Of a stretch of 64,000 nt of DNA, positions 24,469-33,220 are shown piece by piece. The DNA lies in assembly GCA_963812945.1 (NCBI GenBank), contig CAWEXD010000008.1:1736001-1800000 (forward strand). The letters run 5' to 3'. How positions within the stretch are numbered: position 1 is the stretch's first letter; each line of letters opens with the position of its first letter. Below the pieces are notes generated by a model. That model saw nothing but the letters and a program-made list of their open reading frames with translations, was not told the DNA's origin and did not search any database. This DNA is from DASRDR01 sp963812945 [NCBI: uncultured Candidatus Rokubacteria bacterium] (GTDB lineage Bacteria; Methylomirabilota; Methylomirabilia; Rokubacteriales). The translations under genes were made by a program, and so were the position numbers.

Positions 24469-26601
24469 TCACCGGGGTCCCTTTCCCGGGCAGTCCGCAG
24501 TGGCGCGCAAACGCTCGGCAGCCCCGCGGACCCCCTCGAGGGCCTCCGGGGCAAGCTCGCCGCGCCGCTCGAGGGCTCGCAGGCCGTTCTGAAGCACTCG
24601 CACTACGCGGCACTTGGCGGGATCGTTGGCCGCGCTCCTGACCCTTGGGAGCCCGAGGGGGTCCGGGGCCGGGGCCGAGCCTCCGACGACTCGGCCGACC
24701 TCGTAGGCCCCGAGGTCACAGGCGGAGCCTCCGGGGCGTGGAGCGTTCCGCTGGTCGATGGGGACCGGGTCCCCTCCGAACAAGCAGGCGGAAGCGGCGT
24801 CGATAGCCAGGCTACCCGCCAACAAGGCGTGGGTCTCCGTCGGACCACCGTTCAATGCGAGCGGACCGAGAAGCGCGTTCGTCGCCGGCAGGCTGAAGCC
24901 GCTGCAGCTGCCATCGGTGTCCAGGTTGCCGCCGAACGCCTGGAAGGGGTCCCCGAGGGTGACACAGTTCAAGGGAGAGCTGTTCGCTACGATGGATTCC
25001 CCGATGGTCAGCATCGTGTCAATGAGGATGCCACCGCCGGCCGGAGCGCAGGAACCGCAGCCCGCGAAGTTGCCGGCGAACGTCGTGAAGCCGACAACCC
25101 CTTGGGGGGGGCCCTGGCCTCCCTCACAGCAGAAGTAGAGCCCGCCGCCCCATGCTACGGCGCACTGCTGCCCCCAACACCCCACGAAGTTCCCGGACAC
25201 CGTGGAGTTGAGCATCGACAACTCTACAGCGGCGAGAGCCATCCCGCCACCGAAGACAGAACTATTGCCGAGCACAAAGTTGCCACGGAGCGTACTCCGT
25301 TCGATGGAGAGGCTGCCGCCGCTGCTGAAGATGCCGCCGCCCCTTGCGAAGCCTCGGGAGGCCAGGGCGTTTGCTGAGAACGTGGTCTCGGCGATGCTGG
25401 TGGGGCTACTGTTATTGTAGAGCCCGCCGCCCTCCGCAACGCACTCGCTCCGACGCGCGCAACCTGCAAGGTTGCTCGAGACCACGCTGGAGTCCGTGAT
25501 GGTCAACTGTCCCCCGCCCTCGTTGAAGATGCCTCCGCCTCTCGCAGCCACGACGCCGCGCACCACGTTGCCGATCACATGCGAACCTTGCAGGCTCGCG
25601 AGTCCGCCTTGGTTGAACAGGCCACCACCCTCGGCCACGCAGGTGCTCTGGAAACACTGCGCCACGTTGTCCTGGATCACGTTCCCGTCGATGGACACGC
25701 CGCCCCCGGAAACGAAGACGCCCCCGCCTCGGGCGGTGCACCCGGCGGGCCCGATCGGGTCACACTCGACCCGGTTCGCCGACACGAGCCCGACCCGGAA
25801 GAGGCCGCCCCCGCTCCAGATGCCCCCGCCGGCCGCATCGCACGAATTCCCCACGCACCTGGCGTCGTTGGAGAAGACAAAGGTGAGGCCGCTCAGTGAA
25901 AGAGTGCCTCCCGCAGCGTTGGTGATCCCGCCGCCTGTTGCCCTGCACCCCGTCGCCTTGCAGAGCGCGAGGTTGTCCGCGATTGTGCTGTTGTCGATCG
26001 TCAGCGTCCCGCTGTTCCAGAGCCCCGCTCCGTCCACGGTGCAGTTCAGGGTGCCGCACCCGAAACTGTTCGCGTGAATGTAACTGAGCTCCACCCTCAG
26101 CGCCCCCCCGTCGTTGGCGATGCCACTGCCCCGCGGCGCCGCCCCGTGGCGGATGGCGACGCGGCGGATCTCGACGCTGGTACCCGGGCCGATCTGGAAC
26201 ACCCGATCGAGATGATCGCCGTCGATGATCGTCTCCGACGAGCCGCTGCCGACGATGCTGACGCTCTGCGTGATGTTCAAGTCACCCGTCCGGGCGTCGT
26301 TCAGGGGGTTCGGCGGGATCGCGAGCAGGTACACGTCGGGCGATCCCTGCAGGTTGGGGAGGACGATGAGGTCACCGCCCGGGTCCCCCTTCGGGCATTC
26401 GAAGCCCTGGGTGCCCGACGCGACGTTGGTGTTCGCGGCGATAACGGCCTCGCGCAGGGTGCAAAACCCATCCCGCGGGTTGATGACGTCGGCCGTGGTG
26501 TTGACCGTGATCGTGGCGGCCTGGAGCGGGGCTGCCACGAGGCCCGTCAGGGCAAGCGTAGCGAGAATGCCGATGCAGACGAGGCTGACCCAGTGTGACA
26601 T
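24469..26601 (-). CDS. Secreted CSLREA-type beta-helix protein with cysteine-paired repeats
   Basis: The 710-residue protein has a signal peptide (GILATLALTGLVAAPLQA), a CSLREA-like N-terminal motif (DGFCTLREAVIAANTN) and about a dozen right-handed beta-helix turns of the form G-G-G-I/L-x-x-x-G-G. A C-terminal choice-of-anchor segment follows (GPLALNGGPTETHALL, then IDQRNAPRPGGSACDLGAYEV). Most turns carry a short C-x(2-7)-C loop just before G-G-G. The last 60 residues form a separate helical tail. It is probably exported and surface-bound or an adhesin. ATG 26601 has GGAG upstream. Just beyond the stop, another frame encodes a segment resembling the helical tail (LAPEDAAAIREVAERLHAG). Confidence 0.8.
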   Translation of the reverse strand: MSHWVSLVCIGILATLALTGLVAAPLQAATITVNTTADVINPRDGFCTLREAVIAANTNVASGTQGFECPKGDPGGDLIVLPNLQGSPDVYLLAIPPNPLNDARTGDLNITQSVSIVGSGSSETIIDGDHLDRVFQIGPGTSVEIRRVAIRHGAAPRGSGIANDGGALRVELSYIHANSFGCGTLNCTVDGAGLWNSGTLTIDNSTIADNLALCKATGCRATGGGITNAAGGTLSLSGLTFVFSNDARCVGNSCDAAGGGIWSGGGLFRVGLVSANRVECDPIGPAGCTARGGGVFVSGGGVSIDGNVIQDNVAQCFQSTCVAEGGGLFNQGGLASLQGSHVIGNVVRGVVAARGGGIFNEGGGQLTITDSSVVSSNLAGCARRSECVAEGGGLYNNSSPTSIAETTFSANALASRGFARGGGIFSSGGSLSIERSTLRGNFVLGNSSVFGGGMALAAVELSMLNSTVSGNFVGCWGQQCAVAWGGGLYFCCEGGQGPPQGVVGFTTFAGNFAGCGSCAPAGGGILIDTMLTIGESIVANSSPLNCVTLGDPFQAFGGNLDTDGSCSGFSLPATNALLGPLALNGGPTETHALLAGSLAIDAASACLFGGDPVPIDQRNAPRPGGSACDLGAYEVGRVVGGSAPAPDPLGLPRVRSAANDPAKCRVVRVLQNGLRALERRGELAPEALEGVRGAAERLRATADCPGKGPR

Positions 26602-26825
26602 GGCGTGATCTCCTCTCCACCCACGGTGACGCAACCGCGTTCGCCAGGAGTTCGACTACAAGTCACTGGCCTCGGGGAACCCGCTCGAGGCACGCTGTTG
26701 TCGCTGTAGCCATGACCACCGTGGACTCACCTGAAGCGATGCGCGGCGGAGACATCTCATCGTCAGACAAAGACGATCCGGCGCGTTCAGGATCTCCGGT
26801 GGCGCAGTGACGACGCATCATGGCC

Positions 26826-27509
26826 TCATTGCTCGATACAGTAGAGGGGCAAGGTTTCTTCGCAGACTGATCCCGAGGCCTGCGTCCAGGAGGCATTCGT
26901 GAAGTGGAAGAGTCCCGTGTTGCCCCCGCCCGGCCCGACGTTGCTCGTCCAGTCGTTGCACGTATTCGCGCTGATTCGGAGGGTACCGTCGGGGGCGGTG
27001 GCCGTCCACGCGGTGGCCCCCGATGTGGTTGTCCCGAGCTCCGACACGTCGATCGGATTCACCAGCGCTCCGTCGACCAGGTCGTTCCAGCTCAGGGCTA
27101 CAAGGACTCCGTCGGGACGCCTGTACGGCCCCGGATGGTGCATCATCCGATCTCGCACATCCAGCCGGCTGTCGGACAACCACGCCCGGTAGATGCCGTC
27201 GATCAGCGAGCTCCGTTGCGCCAGCGCCTGACACTTGAAGTCCGCGCCTGCCAGTCCGCCCAGGTTCGCGTCGTATGTCTCCGAGGTCAGGAAGGCGATC
27301 TTGAACGGTGCGAGCACGTTCGGGCACTTGACAAGGTCCGAGCTTCCGATCGATCCGAGCAGCGAACAGAGCGCGTCTTGCACCTGGCGGAGTTGCCGTT
27401 GAAGCTCGGGCACGCCGCCGCCTTGCTCGCGTGCCTGGCTCCAGGCTCCGGTGGCGGCCAGCGTGAGTCCCAGCGTGATCAGGACCGCGCGACGGGCGAA
27501 GCGCTTCAT
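26826..27509 (-). CDS. Secreted DUF1554-family protein
   Basis: The 227-residue protein starts MKRFARRAVLITLGLTLAAT, a signal peptide ending near GAWSQA. The C-terminal domain matches DUF1554: IAFLTSETYDANLGGLAGAD, KCQALAQ, YRAWLSDS, LVDGALVNPIDVSELG, CNDWTS, and CEETLPLYCIEQ. The domain has a lectin-like disulfide layout. Four or more cysteines are conserved. A coiled segment (LQRQLRQVQDALCSLLGSIG) links signal and domain. AGGGGG precedes ATG 27509. It lies on the same strand as the CSLREA gene and shares a 214-bp divergent region with the TPR regulator. Confidence 0.78.
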   Translation of the reverse strand: MKRFARRAVLITLGLTLAATGAWSQAREQGGGVPELQRQLRQVQDALCSLLGSIGSSDLVKCPNVLAPFKIAFLTSETYDANLGGLAGADFKCQALAQRSSLIDGIYRAWLSDSRLDVRDRMMHHPGPYRRPDGVLVALSWNDLVDGALVNPIDVSELGTTTSGATAWTATAPDGTLRISANTCNDWTSNVGPGGGNTGLFHFTNASWTQASGSVCEETLPLYCIEQ

Positions 27510-27723
27510 GGTGACCCCCTTCTCTCTCTGACTCGAGACCTCGCCGCGCGTCAGCGATGAAGGAGTCCGCTCCCTCCAGGCCATGACGGTCCCTGGCGGC
27601 TGATCTCGCAACTCTCGGACTCTGACGAGCCGCGATTGACTACAGCACGAAGGGTGTGCCTCCATGGGAGTTAGTCGAGGTTAACTACGCCCGCCACCCT
27701 GAGGCTCGAGGGAGGCACGGCCG

Positions 27724-29007
27724 GTGACCGACAGCCGCGAAGTGCCCGTCAGCGTGGTCGAGATGGCCCTCGCCCGGGTGCTCTCCAGCCGGGCTCTCCG
27801 GGGCAGCCCCCGGCTCCGGCGCTTCCTGGCGTCCGTGGTTCGGCACGCGCTCGCCGGCGAAGAGGACCGCGTCAAGGAGTACACGATCGGCGTCGAGGTG
27901 TTCGACCGGGGCCCGAGATTTGATCCCCGGTGCGACGCCATCGTTCGCGTCGAAGCCCGGAAGCTGCGCGAGAAGCTAGCGCTGTACTACCGCACGGACG
28001 GCGCGACCGATCCCGTCACCATCTCGCTTCCAAAAGGCGCCTACCGGCCCCATTTCGAGGTTCACGAATACCCGCCCCCGGCCCTGCTCGATGATCCGGA
28101 GGGCCTCTACTGGCAGGCCAGGATGTTGCTCCTCGGTTGCGCCGGCGACGCCATCGGCCGGGCGCGACGCTTCCTCGCCCATGCCGTCGAGCGCTGGCCC
28201 ATGCGCGCGGAGCTCCACGCCGCCCTCGCCGAGGCGACGCTGGCCGCGATCGACCTGGAGCACATCTCGCCGGCCAGCGGGGTCCCCGTGGTGCGGCTCG
28301 CCGCCGCCCGCGCGCTCGCGATCGATCCGGCGCGGGTGGACGCTCGCGTGTACGCGGCGGTCGCGTCGATTCGGCGGCCAGACCAGACGATGATCCTGTC
28401 GGAGGCCCGAGAGGTCTTCGGGATCGCCAGCGACGACGCGGCGGTCCAGCAGTGGGTGGCCAGTCTCCTGGCCACCCAGGGGCGATTCGGAGAGATGCTG
28501 CTGCACATGGCGGAAGCCATCCGGCTGGAGCCCTCGGCCCTCTACTTCCGCACGTCGAGGGCGGCGGGGCTCTTCTACGCCGGGCAGGCGGACCTGGCGT
28601 ATCGCCACCTGCTCGACATCCTGGCGGTCGCCCCGGGGGACTATTTCGCCACCTACTGCCTGGGCCAGCTGTGTGCTCTGACCGGGCGCGGCGACGAGGC
28701 GCGGGCCGCCGGCGCGCGCGCCTATGGGATGGCGGGCAGCACGCAGGCGCTCTGTGGCCTCGGCCTCGCCGAGGCCAGCGCCGGCCGGGCGGGGGCGGCC
28801 GAGGCGATTCTGCAGGAGCTCGCGACGGTCGCCCAGACGCGCTATGTCGCCCCGACAGGGCTGGCGGCCATCCAACTGGCCCTGGGCCGCCTCCCGCGCG
28901 CAGCGGCCGAGCTGGCGCGCGCCGGGCGTCAGGGCGACTGGATGGCGGCGTGGGCCCGGGTCGATCCGCGCTGGACACCTCTTCGAGGGAAGATGGCCGC
29001 CCTCTGA
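27724..29007 (+). CDS. Putative regulator: DNA-binding-like N-terminal domain plus TPR repeats
   Basis: The 427-residue protein starts with a GTG. Residues 8-105 carry the pattern L-x-S-x-x-L-R-G-S-P-R-L-R-R-F-L, KEYTIGVEVFDRGPRFDP and IVRVEARKLREKLALYY, ending in LPKGAYRPHFE. This domain is common in Acidobacteria and related phyla in front of TolB or TPR modules and is thought to be regulatory. The remaining 300 residues are TPR-like helical pairs. It is divergent from the DUF1554 gene, a possible target. Confidence 0.65.
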   Translation: MTDSREVPVSVVEMALARVLSSRALRGSPRLRRFLASVVRHALAGEEDRVKEYTIGVEVFDRGPRFDPRCDAIVRVEARKLREKLALYYRTDGATDPVTISLPKGAYRPHFEVHEYPPPALLDDPEGLYWQARMLLLGCAGDAIGRARRFLAHAVERWPMRAELHAALAEATLAAIDLEHISPASGVPVVRLAAARALAIDPARVDARVYAAVASIRRPDQTMILSEAREVFGIASDDAAVQQWVASLLATQGRFGEMLLHMAEAIRLEPSALYFRTSRAAGLFYAGQADLAYRHLLDILAVAPGDYFATYCLGQLCALTGRGDEARAAGARAYGMAGSTQALCGLGLAEASAGRAGAAEAILQELATVAQTRYVAPTGLAAIQLALGRLPRAAAELARAGRQGDWMAAWARVDPRWTPLRGKMAAL

Positions 29008-29130
29008 CGCGCCCCCCCGTGCGCACCCAGCGGCGTTCGCTGGCGAGCTACCGCCGGCAAGGTCGCACGTGCGTGGCTCGCCGGCCCGACCCGTAGGATG
29101 CGGCCGGGTCCCGGCGGCGCGACAGGCGGC

Positions 29131-30078
29131 TCAGCGGCCGAGCGCGAACTTCTGGAGGCTGCGGATCTCCCGGGGCGGGTTCTCGTGGCGGCCCTTGGCC
29201 GTGTACGACACCTCGGCGACGTAGAAGTCGCCGTGGGAGTCCATCACGACACCGTGGGGCGCGGTGAACTCGCCCGGGCCCTCGCCCTGGAACTTGCCTC
29301 CGACCCGGGCGAGCAGATCACCCTTGAGCGTGAGGACGCTCACGCGGGCGCCGATGTTCGGCACGGCCGCGTTGACCGGGAGGTGCGAGGGCAGCTCGCC
29401 GACGAAGATCCTCCCGCCGTTGCCGCGGTCGACGTAGACGGCGCAGGCACGGTGCAGGTTGTTGATCTGGTACTGATACTGCCCGTTCCCGTCGAACACC
29501 TGGACGCGATGGTTCTCGCGATCCGCGACGTAGACGAGCCCGTGCGCATCGGTCGCGATGTTGTGCGGGATGTTGAAGCAGCCCGGGTCGGTGCCCGGCT
29601 CGCCCCACGAGAGCAGGAGCCGTCCCTTCGGGTCGTACTTGTGGACCCGGGAGTTCCCGTACCCGTCCGAGATGTAGATGTCGCCGTTCTGCGGAGAGAG
29701 GGCCACGTGAGTCGGTCGGTTGAAGGGCTTGCCGCCGTGGGCGGGCGCCGGCTTGTCGGGGTCGCCGATCGACAGGAGGAGCTTTCCGTCGGACGTGAAC
29801 TGCCGGATGGTGTGGTTGCCGTCGTCGGTGAGCCACACCGAGTCGTCGGGGCCGATCGTGATGCCGTGGGCCCGGCTCGTCATCCCTTCGCCCCAGGAGC
29901 GGAGGAACTTCCCGTGCCGGTCGAAGACGATCACGGGATGGGCGCCCCGGTTGTACACGTAGACGTTGTCCTTCGAGTCGACCGCCACGGCGGTGGCCTC
30001 GACGAAGCTCCAGCCGTCGGGAAGCCGCCCCCACCCGGCCACCGGCGCGTAGGTCGGTCTCGCTGTCGACACGGTCAT
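29131..30078 (-). CDS. NHL-repeat beta-propeller, peptidyl-amidating-lyase-like
   Basis: The 315-residue protein is built of NHL repeats: ATAVAVDSKDNVYVYNRGAH, HGITIGPDDSVWLTDDGNH, HVALSPQNGDIYISDGYGN, and HNIATDAHGLVYVADREN. The fold is a six-bladed propeller related to the lyase half of peptide-amidating enzymes. No signal peptide is visible. It follows the lipoprotein gene by 13 bp. The substrate is unknown; gene annotations of this type in bacteria are usually functional guesses. Confidence 0.8.
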   Translation of the reverse strand: MTVSTARPTYAPVAGWGRLPDGWSFVEATAVAVDSKDNVYVYNRGAHPVIVFDRHGKFLRSWGEGMTSRAHGITIGPDDSVWLTDDGNHTIRQFTSDGKLLLSIGDPDKPAPAHGGKPFNRPTHVALSPQNGDIYISDGYGNSRVHKYDPKGRLLLSWGEPGTDPGCFNIPHNIATDAHGLVYVADRENHRVQVFDGNGQYQYQINNLHRACAVYVDRGNGGRIFVGELPSHLPVNAAVPNIGARVSVLTLKGDLLARVGGKFQGEGPGEFTAPHGVVMDSHGDFYVAEVSYTAKGRHENPPREIRSLQKFALGR

Positions 30079-30091
30079 GTCGCCCTCCGGG

Positions 30092-30760
30092 CTACTTCAG
30101 CGTGTACTGCACGAGCTCCCAGGTGTCCTTGCCCTTCCCCTCGTAGTGGGCCGCGGTGCGCTCCCTGAGCCGCTTGACGAGCTGCTTCGCCTGCGGCGCG
30201 TACCAGACCTGCTCCTTCTTGATGCCCCAGTTCGTGCTGGGCTCGCTCTCGAGCAGGAAGGCGCGGAACTTGCCGGCCGGGACGCTGATCTCGTCGTATT
30301 CCTTGACCCGCCAGAAGACCTCGACGGGAGTCCACGAGAGGCCTTTCTGGTTGTCCTGGAACGTGAACACCGACCGCCACTCCTTGCCCACGTAGAACGG
30401 GAAGTCGAACGACCTGAGCGACGGCGAGGCCTCGCGCATGATCCGGCCGTCGGACGCCACCGCGACGAAGTTCAGGTCGCGGTCGTAGAGGATCGTCTCG
30501 TTCCCGGCGCCGAACGCGAGGACGCCGGCGTTCTTGTAGACGTCGTCCTTCATGAACGTGAGCGTGACCATCTGCGGCGAGTTCCAGGCCGTGTCCTCCA
30601 CCTTGTACGTCCACGACGAGCCCGGCCGGATGTACGGCGCGTCCACGATGGCCGACAGCGCCGGGAGCGGCTTCTTCCCGCAGCCGCCGAGCGCCAGAAT
30701 CCCGATGCCGAGCGTCACCGCTGCGAGCACCCTGGACCGCCCGAATCGCCTCTGGATCAT
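30092..30760 (-). CDS. Predicted lipoprotein upstream of the NHL gene
   Basis: The 222-residue protein has a lipoprotein signal with lipobox LALGGC (Cys27) and a mature domain rich in beta strands (IRPGSSWTYKVEDTAWN, W-T-P-V-E-V-F-W-R-V). It ends in ERTAAHYEGKGKDTWELVQY. GGGAGGTGCGAAGG upstream of ATG 30760 is a strong ribosome binding site; the longer frame to 30889 runs antisense to no gene but lacks a binding site. No family is recognised. Confidence 0.72.
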   Translation of the reverse strand: MIQRRFGRSRVLAAVTLGIGILALGGCGKKPLPALSAIVDAPYIRPGSSWTYKVEDTAWNSPQMVTLTFMKDDVYKNAGVLAFGAGNETILYDRDLNFVAVASDGRIMREASPSLRSFDFPFYVGKEWRSVFTFQDNQKGLSWTPVEVFWRVKEYDEISVPAGKFRAFLLESEPSTNWGIKKEQVWYAPQAKQLVKRLRERTAAHYEGKGKDTWELVQYTLK

Positions 30761-30788
30761 CCTTCGCACCTCCCTTTCTCGGCTTCGG

Positions 30789-31970
30789 TCAACAGCCGGG
30801 GGCGTGGTGGATCCCTCCGGCACGGAGCGCCATGCCCTGAAGCTCCTCGGCGAGTTCGAGCGTCCGGGTGGCGGCACGCCGCGCCGCATCCTGGGCAGCC
30901 GGCGTCGTCGCGTACCGGAGGAGGAGGCGCCGGCCGAGCTCGTGGTGGTGACGCTCGTCGGGCTCGATCACCTCGCGATAGAGCCGGGCGGTCGCCTCGT
31001 CCCCCGCCGCCTCGCAGAACTCGATGAACTGCCGGTTCTTCACGATGGCGATCGCCTCCCGCGTGAACTGCCCCGCGGCGACACGCTCCACGGTGGTCGG
31101 GAGGCTCTCGAGATACTCGAAGAGTGGGCCGTAACCCTTCGCCAATGGGTTGAATTCTTGCGCGTCGAACCCGAGCTCCTTCAACCGGTCGGCGACGAGG
31201 CGGTAGTGCTTGGCCTCGTCCCCCACCTGCCGGGCCAGGGCGAGCTTGACGTCGATCTCCGGCGTCGTCGCCATCCACCGGGCCGCGGTCTCCGTCGCCT
31301 CGATCTCGTTCTTCAGGGCGACCTTCAAGAGGTTCACGACGCTCAGGTTCCCCTCGACCTCGGGTTTCAGCGTCGACTCGGGTGTGAGCCGTCGCAGGAG
31401 CTCCTGGTTGGCCGTGTCGAGGTCCCGTACGAAGGCTTCAGGGCTCGTTGGGCTACCCTCGCTGTGCGGGGGTTTGATCGGACGGCCTTCGGCCTGTGGG
31501 CTCATTGGGCTACCCTCGCTGTGCGGGGAGTTGATCGGACGGCCTTCGGCCTGTGGGCCCGCCTCCACGTATCCCCGTAAGAGCTCGGGCAGCTCGTCGG
31601 TCAGCGTCTCGCGAGTGACCACGCGGTCGCACCGGTCGTGGAAGGGCTTGGTCGTCTTCCACAGAACGTGAGTGGTCCACCCGAGCACCGGCGCCGGGCG
31701 GCCGGCCGCCTCGATCTCCCGGAGGGCCGCGTCCGGATCGAGGCCGGACGCGGTGAGGTCCAGCATGACGAGGGCGGGACGTCCCGCAAGTGCGGCGCGC
31801 AGATCGTCGAGGGAGCGCGCAGCCCGGAACCCGTATCCGAGCCGTCGGGTCGTCTCGCCGATCCGGCTCGAGAACAGGAGGTCACCCACGTGCGCGACGA
31901 TGGTCCGCACGGGAGTGTCGACTGGACGGCCTTCGGCCTGTGGCGGACGGATCTCGGCCGGCGGGGTCAT
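30789..31970 (-). CDS. Receiver-like domain joined by a repetitive linker to a ferritin-like helical domain
   Basis: Of 393 residues, about 20-130 resemble a response-regulator receiver (TIVAHVGDLLFSSRIGE, then ALVMLDLTASGLDPDAAL with a central Asp). The linker at about 138-178 has two near-identical 19-residue units containing PQAEGRP and PHSEGSP. The rest (about 190-390) is an all-helical ferritin-like domain with E-x-x-H and acidic helices (KNEIEATETAARWM, GDEAKHYRLVADRLKEL, EPDERHHHELGRRLLLRYA), which could bind a di-iron centre. ATG 31970 overlaps the def stop. Function is unknown. Confidence 0.62.
   Translation of the reverse strand: MTPPAEIRPPQAEGRPVDTPVRTIVAHVGDLLFSSRIGETTRRLGYGFRAARSLDDLRAALAGRPALVMLDLTASGLDPDAALREIEAAGRPAPVLGWTTHVLWKTTKPFHDRCDRVVTRETLTDELPELLRGYVEAGPQAEGRPINSPHSEGSPMSPQAEGRPIKPPHSEGSPTSPEAFVRDLDTANQELLRRLTPESTLKPEVEGNLSVVNLLKVALKNEIEATETAARWMATTPEIDVKLALARQVGDEAKHYRLVADRLKELGFDAQEFNPLAKGYGPLFEYLESLPTTVERVAAGQFTREAIAIVKNRQFIEFCEAAGDEATARLYREVIEPDERHHHELGRRLLLRYATTPAAQDAARRAATRTLELAEELQGMALRAGGIHHAPGC
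31441..31554. repeat. Two 57-bp tandem repeats inside the receiver/ferritin-like gene
   Basis: Units 31441-31497 and 31498-31554 differ at only a few positions and each is 19 codons, so the frame is kept. Each unit contains the palindrome-rich core GGACGGCCTTCGGCCTGTG. A partial third copy of that core is at 31922-31942 in the same gene, and a related core appears near 19199. This looks like a REP-type element that entered a coding region and was duplicated in frame. Confidence 0.7.
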
Positions 31971-32536
31971 TCCGGCTCCGGGTCCGGGTCCGGCTCCGGC
32001 TCCCCCCGCTCGAGCCAGTAGCGTGACCATTCCTGCAGATGGCAGAGCGTGGTGAGGCTGCCCATCCGGTCGAGGTACACCTTGCCGTTCAGATGGTCGG
32101 TCTCGTGCTGGAGGACCCGTGCGAAGAAGTCCTTGGCCACCAGCTCGATCCGCTCGCCCTTCCGCCCGTAGGCCTCCAGCCGGACCGCGGCGTACCGTGG
32201 CGTCACCCCCCGGAAGTCCGGGATCGACAGGCACCCCTCCCAGTCACTGGCTGACTCGTCGGAGATCGGCGTCAGCACGGGATTGACGATCACCATCAGC
32301 GGGATGCTGGGCATCTCCGGATAGCGGGGATGCGCCTCGCACTCGAGCACCGCGATCTGGCGGGAGACGTGCACCTGCGGCGCCGCGAGGCCGACACCCA
32401 CGTACTCGTGCATCGTCTCGATCATGTCGTCGATGAGCCGCTGGGTCTCCGGACGGGAGATGTCCGCGCGCGGCACGGGCTCCGCCACGCGCCGAAGCAC
32501 CGGGTGGCCGAGCCGGCTCACCTTCAGGATCGCCAC
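31967..32536 (-). CDS. def: Peptide deformylase
   Basis: The 189-residue enzyme has all three family motifs: GVGLAAPQ (47-54), EGCLSIP (100-106, metal ligand Cys102) and QHETDHLNG (143-151, ligands His144 and His148, catalytic Glu145). It removes the formyl group from nascent proteins. The C-terminal tail is unusually rich in Glu-Pro-Asp. The stop overlaps the next gene's ATG. Its usual partner fmt is not adjacent here. Confidence 0.93.
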   Translation of the reverse strand: MAILKVSRLGHPVLRRVAEPVPRADISRPETQRLIDDMIETMHEYVGVGLAAPQVHVSRQIAVLECEAHPRYPEMPSIPLMVIVNPVLTPISDESASDWEGCLSIPDFRGVTPRYAAVRLEAYGRKGERIELVAKDFFARVLQHETDHLNGKVYLDRMGSLTTLCHLQEWSRYWLERGEPEPDPDPEPE

Positions 32537-32611
32537 GCCGACCTCCCTCGAGCCGCCGGTCGACGAGCAGTGAGTCGAGTCCGCATCCTCGAGGTCATGT
32601 TAGCACGCAGG

Positions 32612-33220
32612 TCAGATGCCGAGCTCCTTCCGCGTGGCCAGACGCGCGCCCGCCGCCCGCATCTCCTCGAGCGCGCGGGTCCCGTCCCCGGGCTGGAGGT
32701 CGACCGCGCCGATCGCATCGGTGAGAACGACGACCTCGAGGCCCGCGCGCACCGCGTCCAGGGCCGTCGCCCGCACGCAGTAGTCGGTCGCGAGCCCGCC
32801 CACGTAGAGCCGCCGCACGCCCTGCCGCTCGAGGACGGCGGGGAACGGCTGCCCCGCGGCGTCCTCCGCCTGGAAGGCCGAGTAGGCGTCCTGGTCGGGG
32901 TCCATTCCCTTGGAGACGACCTTGGCCTCCGCGGGCGGCGCGAGACCGGGGTGGAACTCCGCCCCCCGCGTGCCCTGGACGCAGTGGGGCGGCCAGACCC
33001 CCCCGTGGGCCTGGAAGTGCCGGGTCACCGCCGGGTGCCAGTCCCGCGACAGGAACACCGGGGCCCCGGCGCTCGCGAACCGCTCGAGGTAACGGTTCAC
33101 GACAGGAACGACAGCGTCTCCTCCCGGGACGGCCAGCGTCCCGCCCGGGCAGAAGTCGTTCTGGAGGTCGACCACGATCAGCGCGTCGCGCTCGGGATCG
33201 ATCGTCGTGGATGGCGTCAT
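32612..33220 (-). CDS. pncA: Nicotinamidase/pyrazinamidase
   Basis: The 202-residue isochorismatase-fold enzyme has the catalytic triad Asp18 (VVDLQNDFCPGG), Lys104 (VSKGMD) and Cys148 (TDYCV). Metal ligands are likely Asp60, His62 and His79 in SRDWHP and WPPHC. It converts nicotinamide to nicotinate for NAD salvage. ATG 33220 overlaps the queG TGA. Pairing with queG is probably only translational linkage. Confidence 0.92.
   Translation of the reverse strand: MTPSTTIDPERDALIVVDLQNDFCPGGTLAVPGGDAVVPVVNRYLERFASAGAPVFLSRDWHPAVTRHFQAHGGVWPPHCVQGTRGAEFHPGLAPPAEAKVVSKGMDPDQDAYSAFQAEDAAGQPFPAVLERQGVRRLYVGGLATDYCVRATALDAVRAGLEVVVLTDAIGAVDLQPGDGTRALEEMRAAGARLATRKELGI

Noticed and set aside
24131-24613. 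160-codon minus frame past the CSLREA gene as an independent gene
   Set aside because: Only the short helical-tail-like part resembles anything; it is better read as a shifted remnant of the CSLREA C-terminus.
31441-31554. CRISPR-like tandem repeat
   Set aside because: Two adjacent 57-bp units without spacers, lying inside a coding frame; no cas genes.
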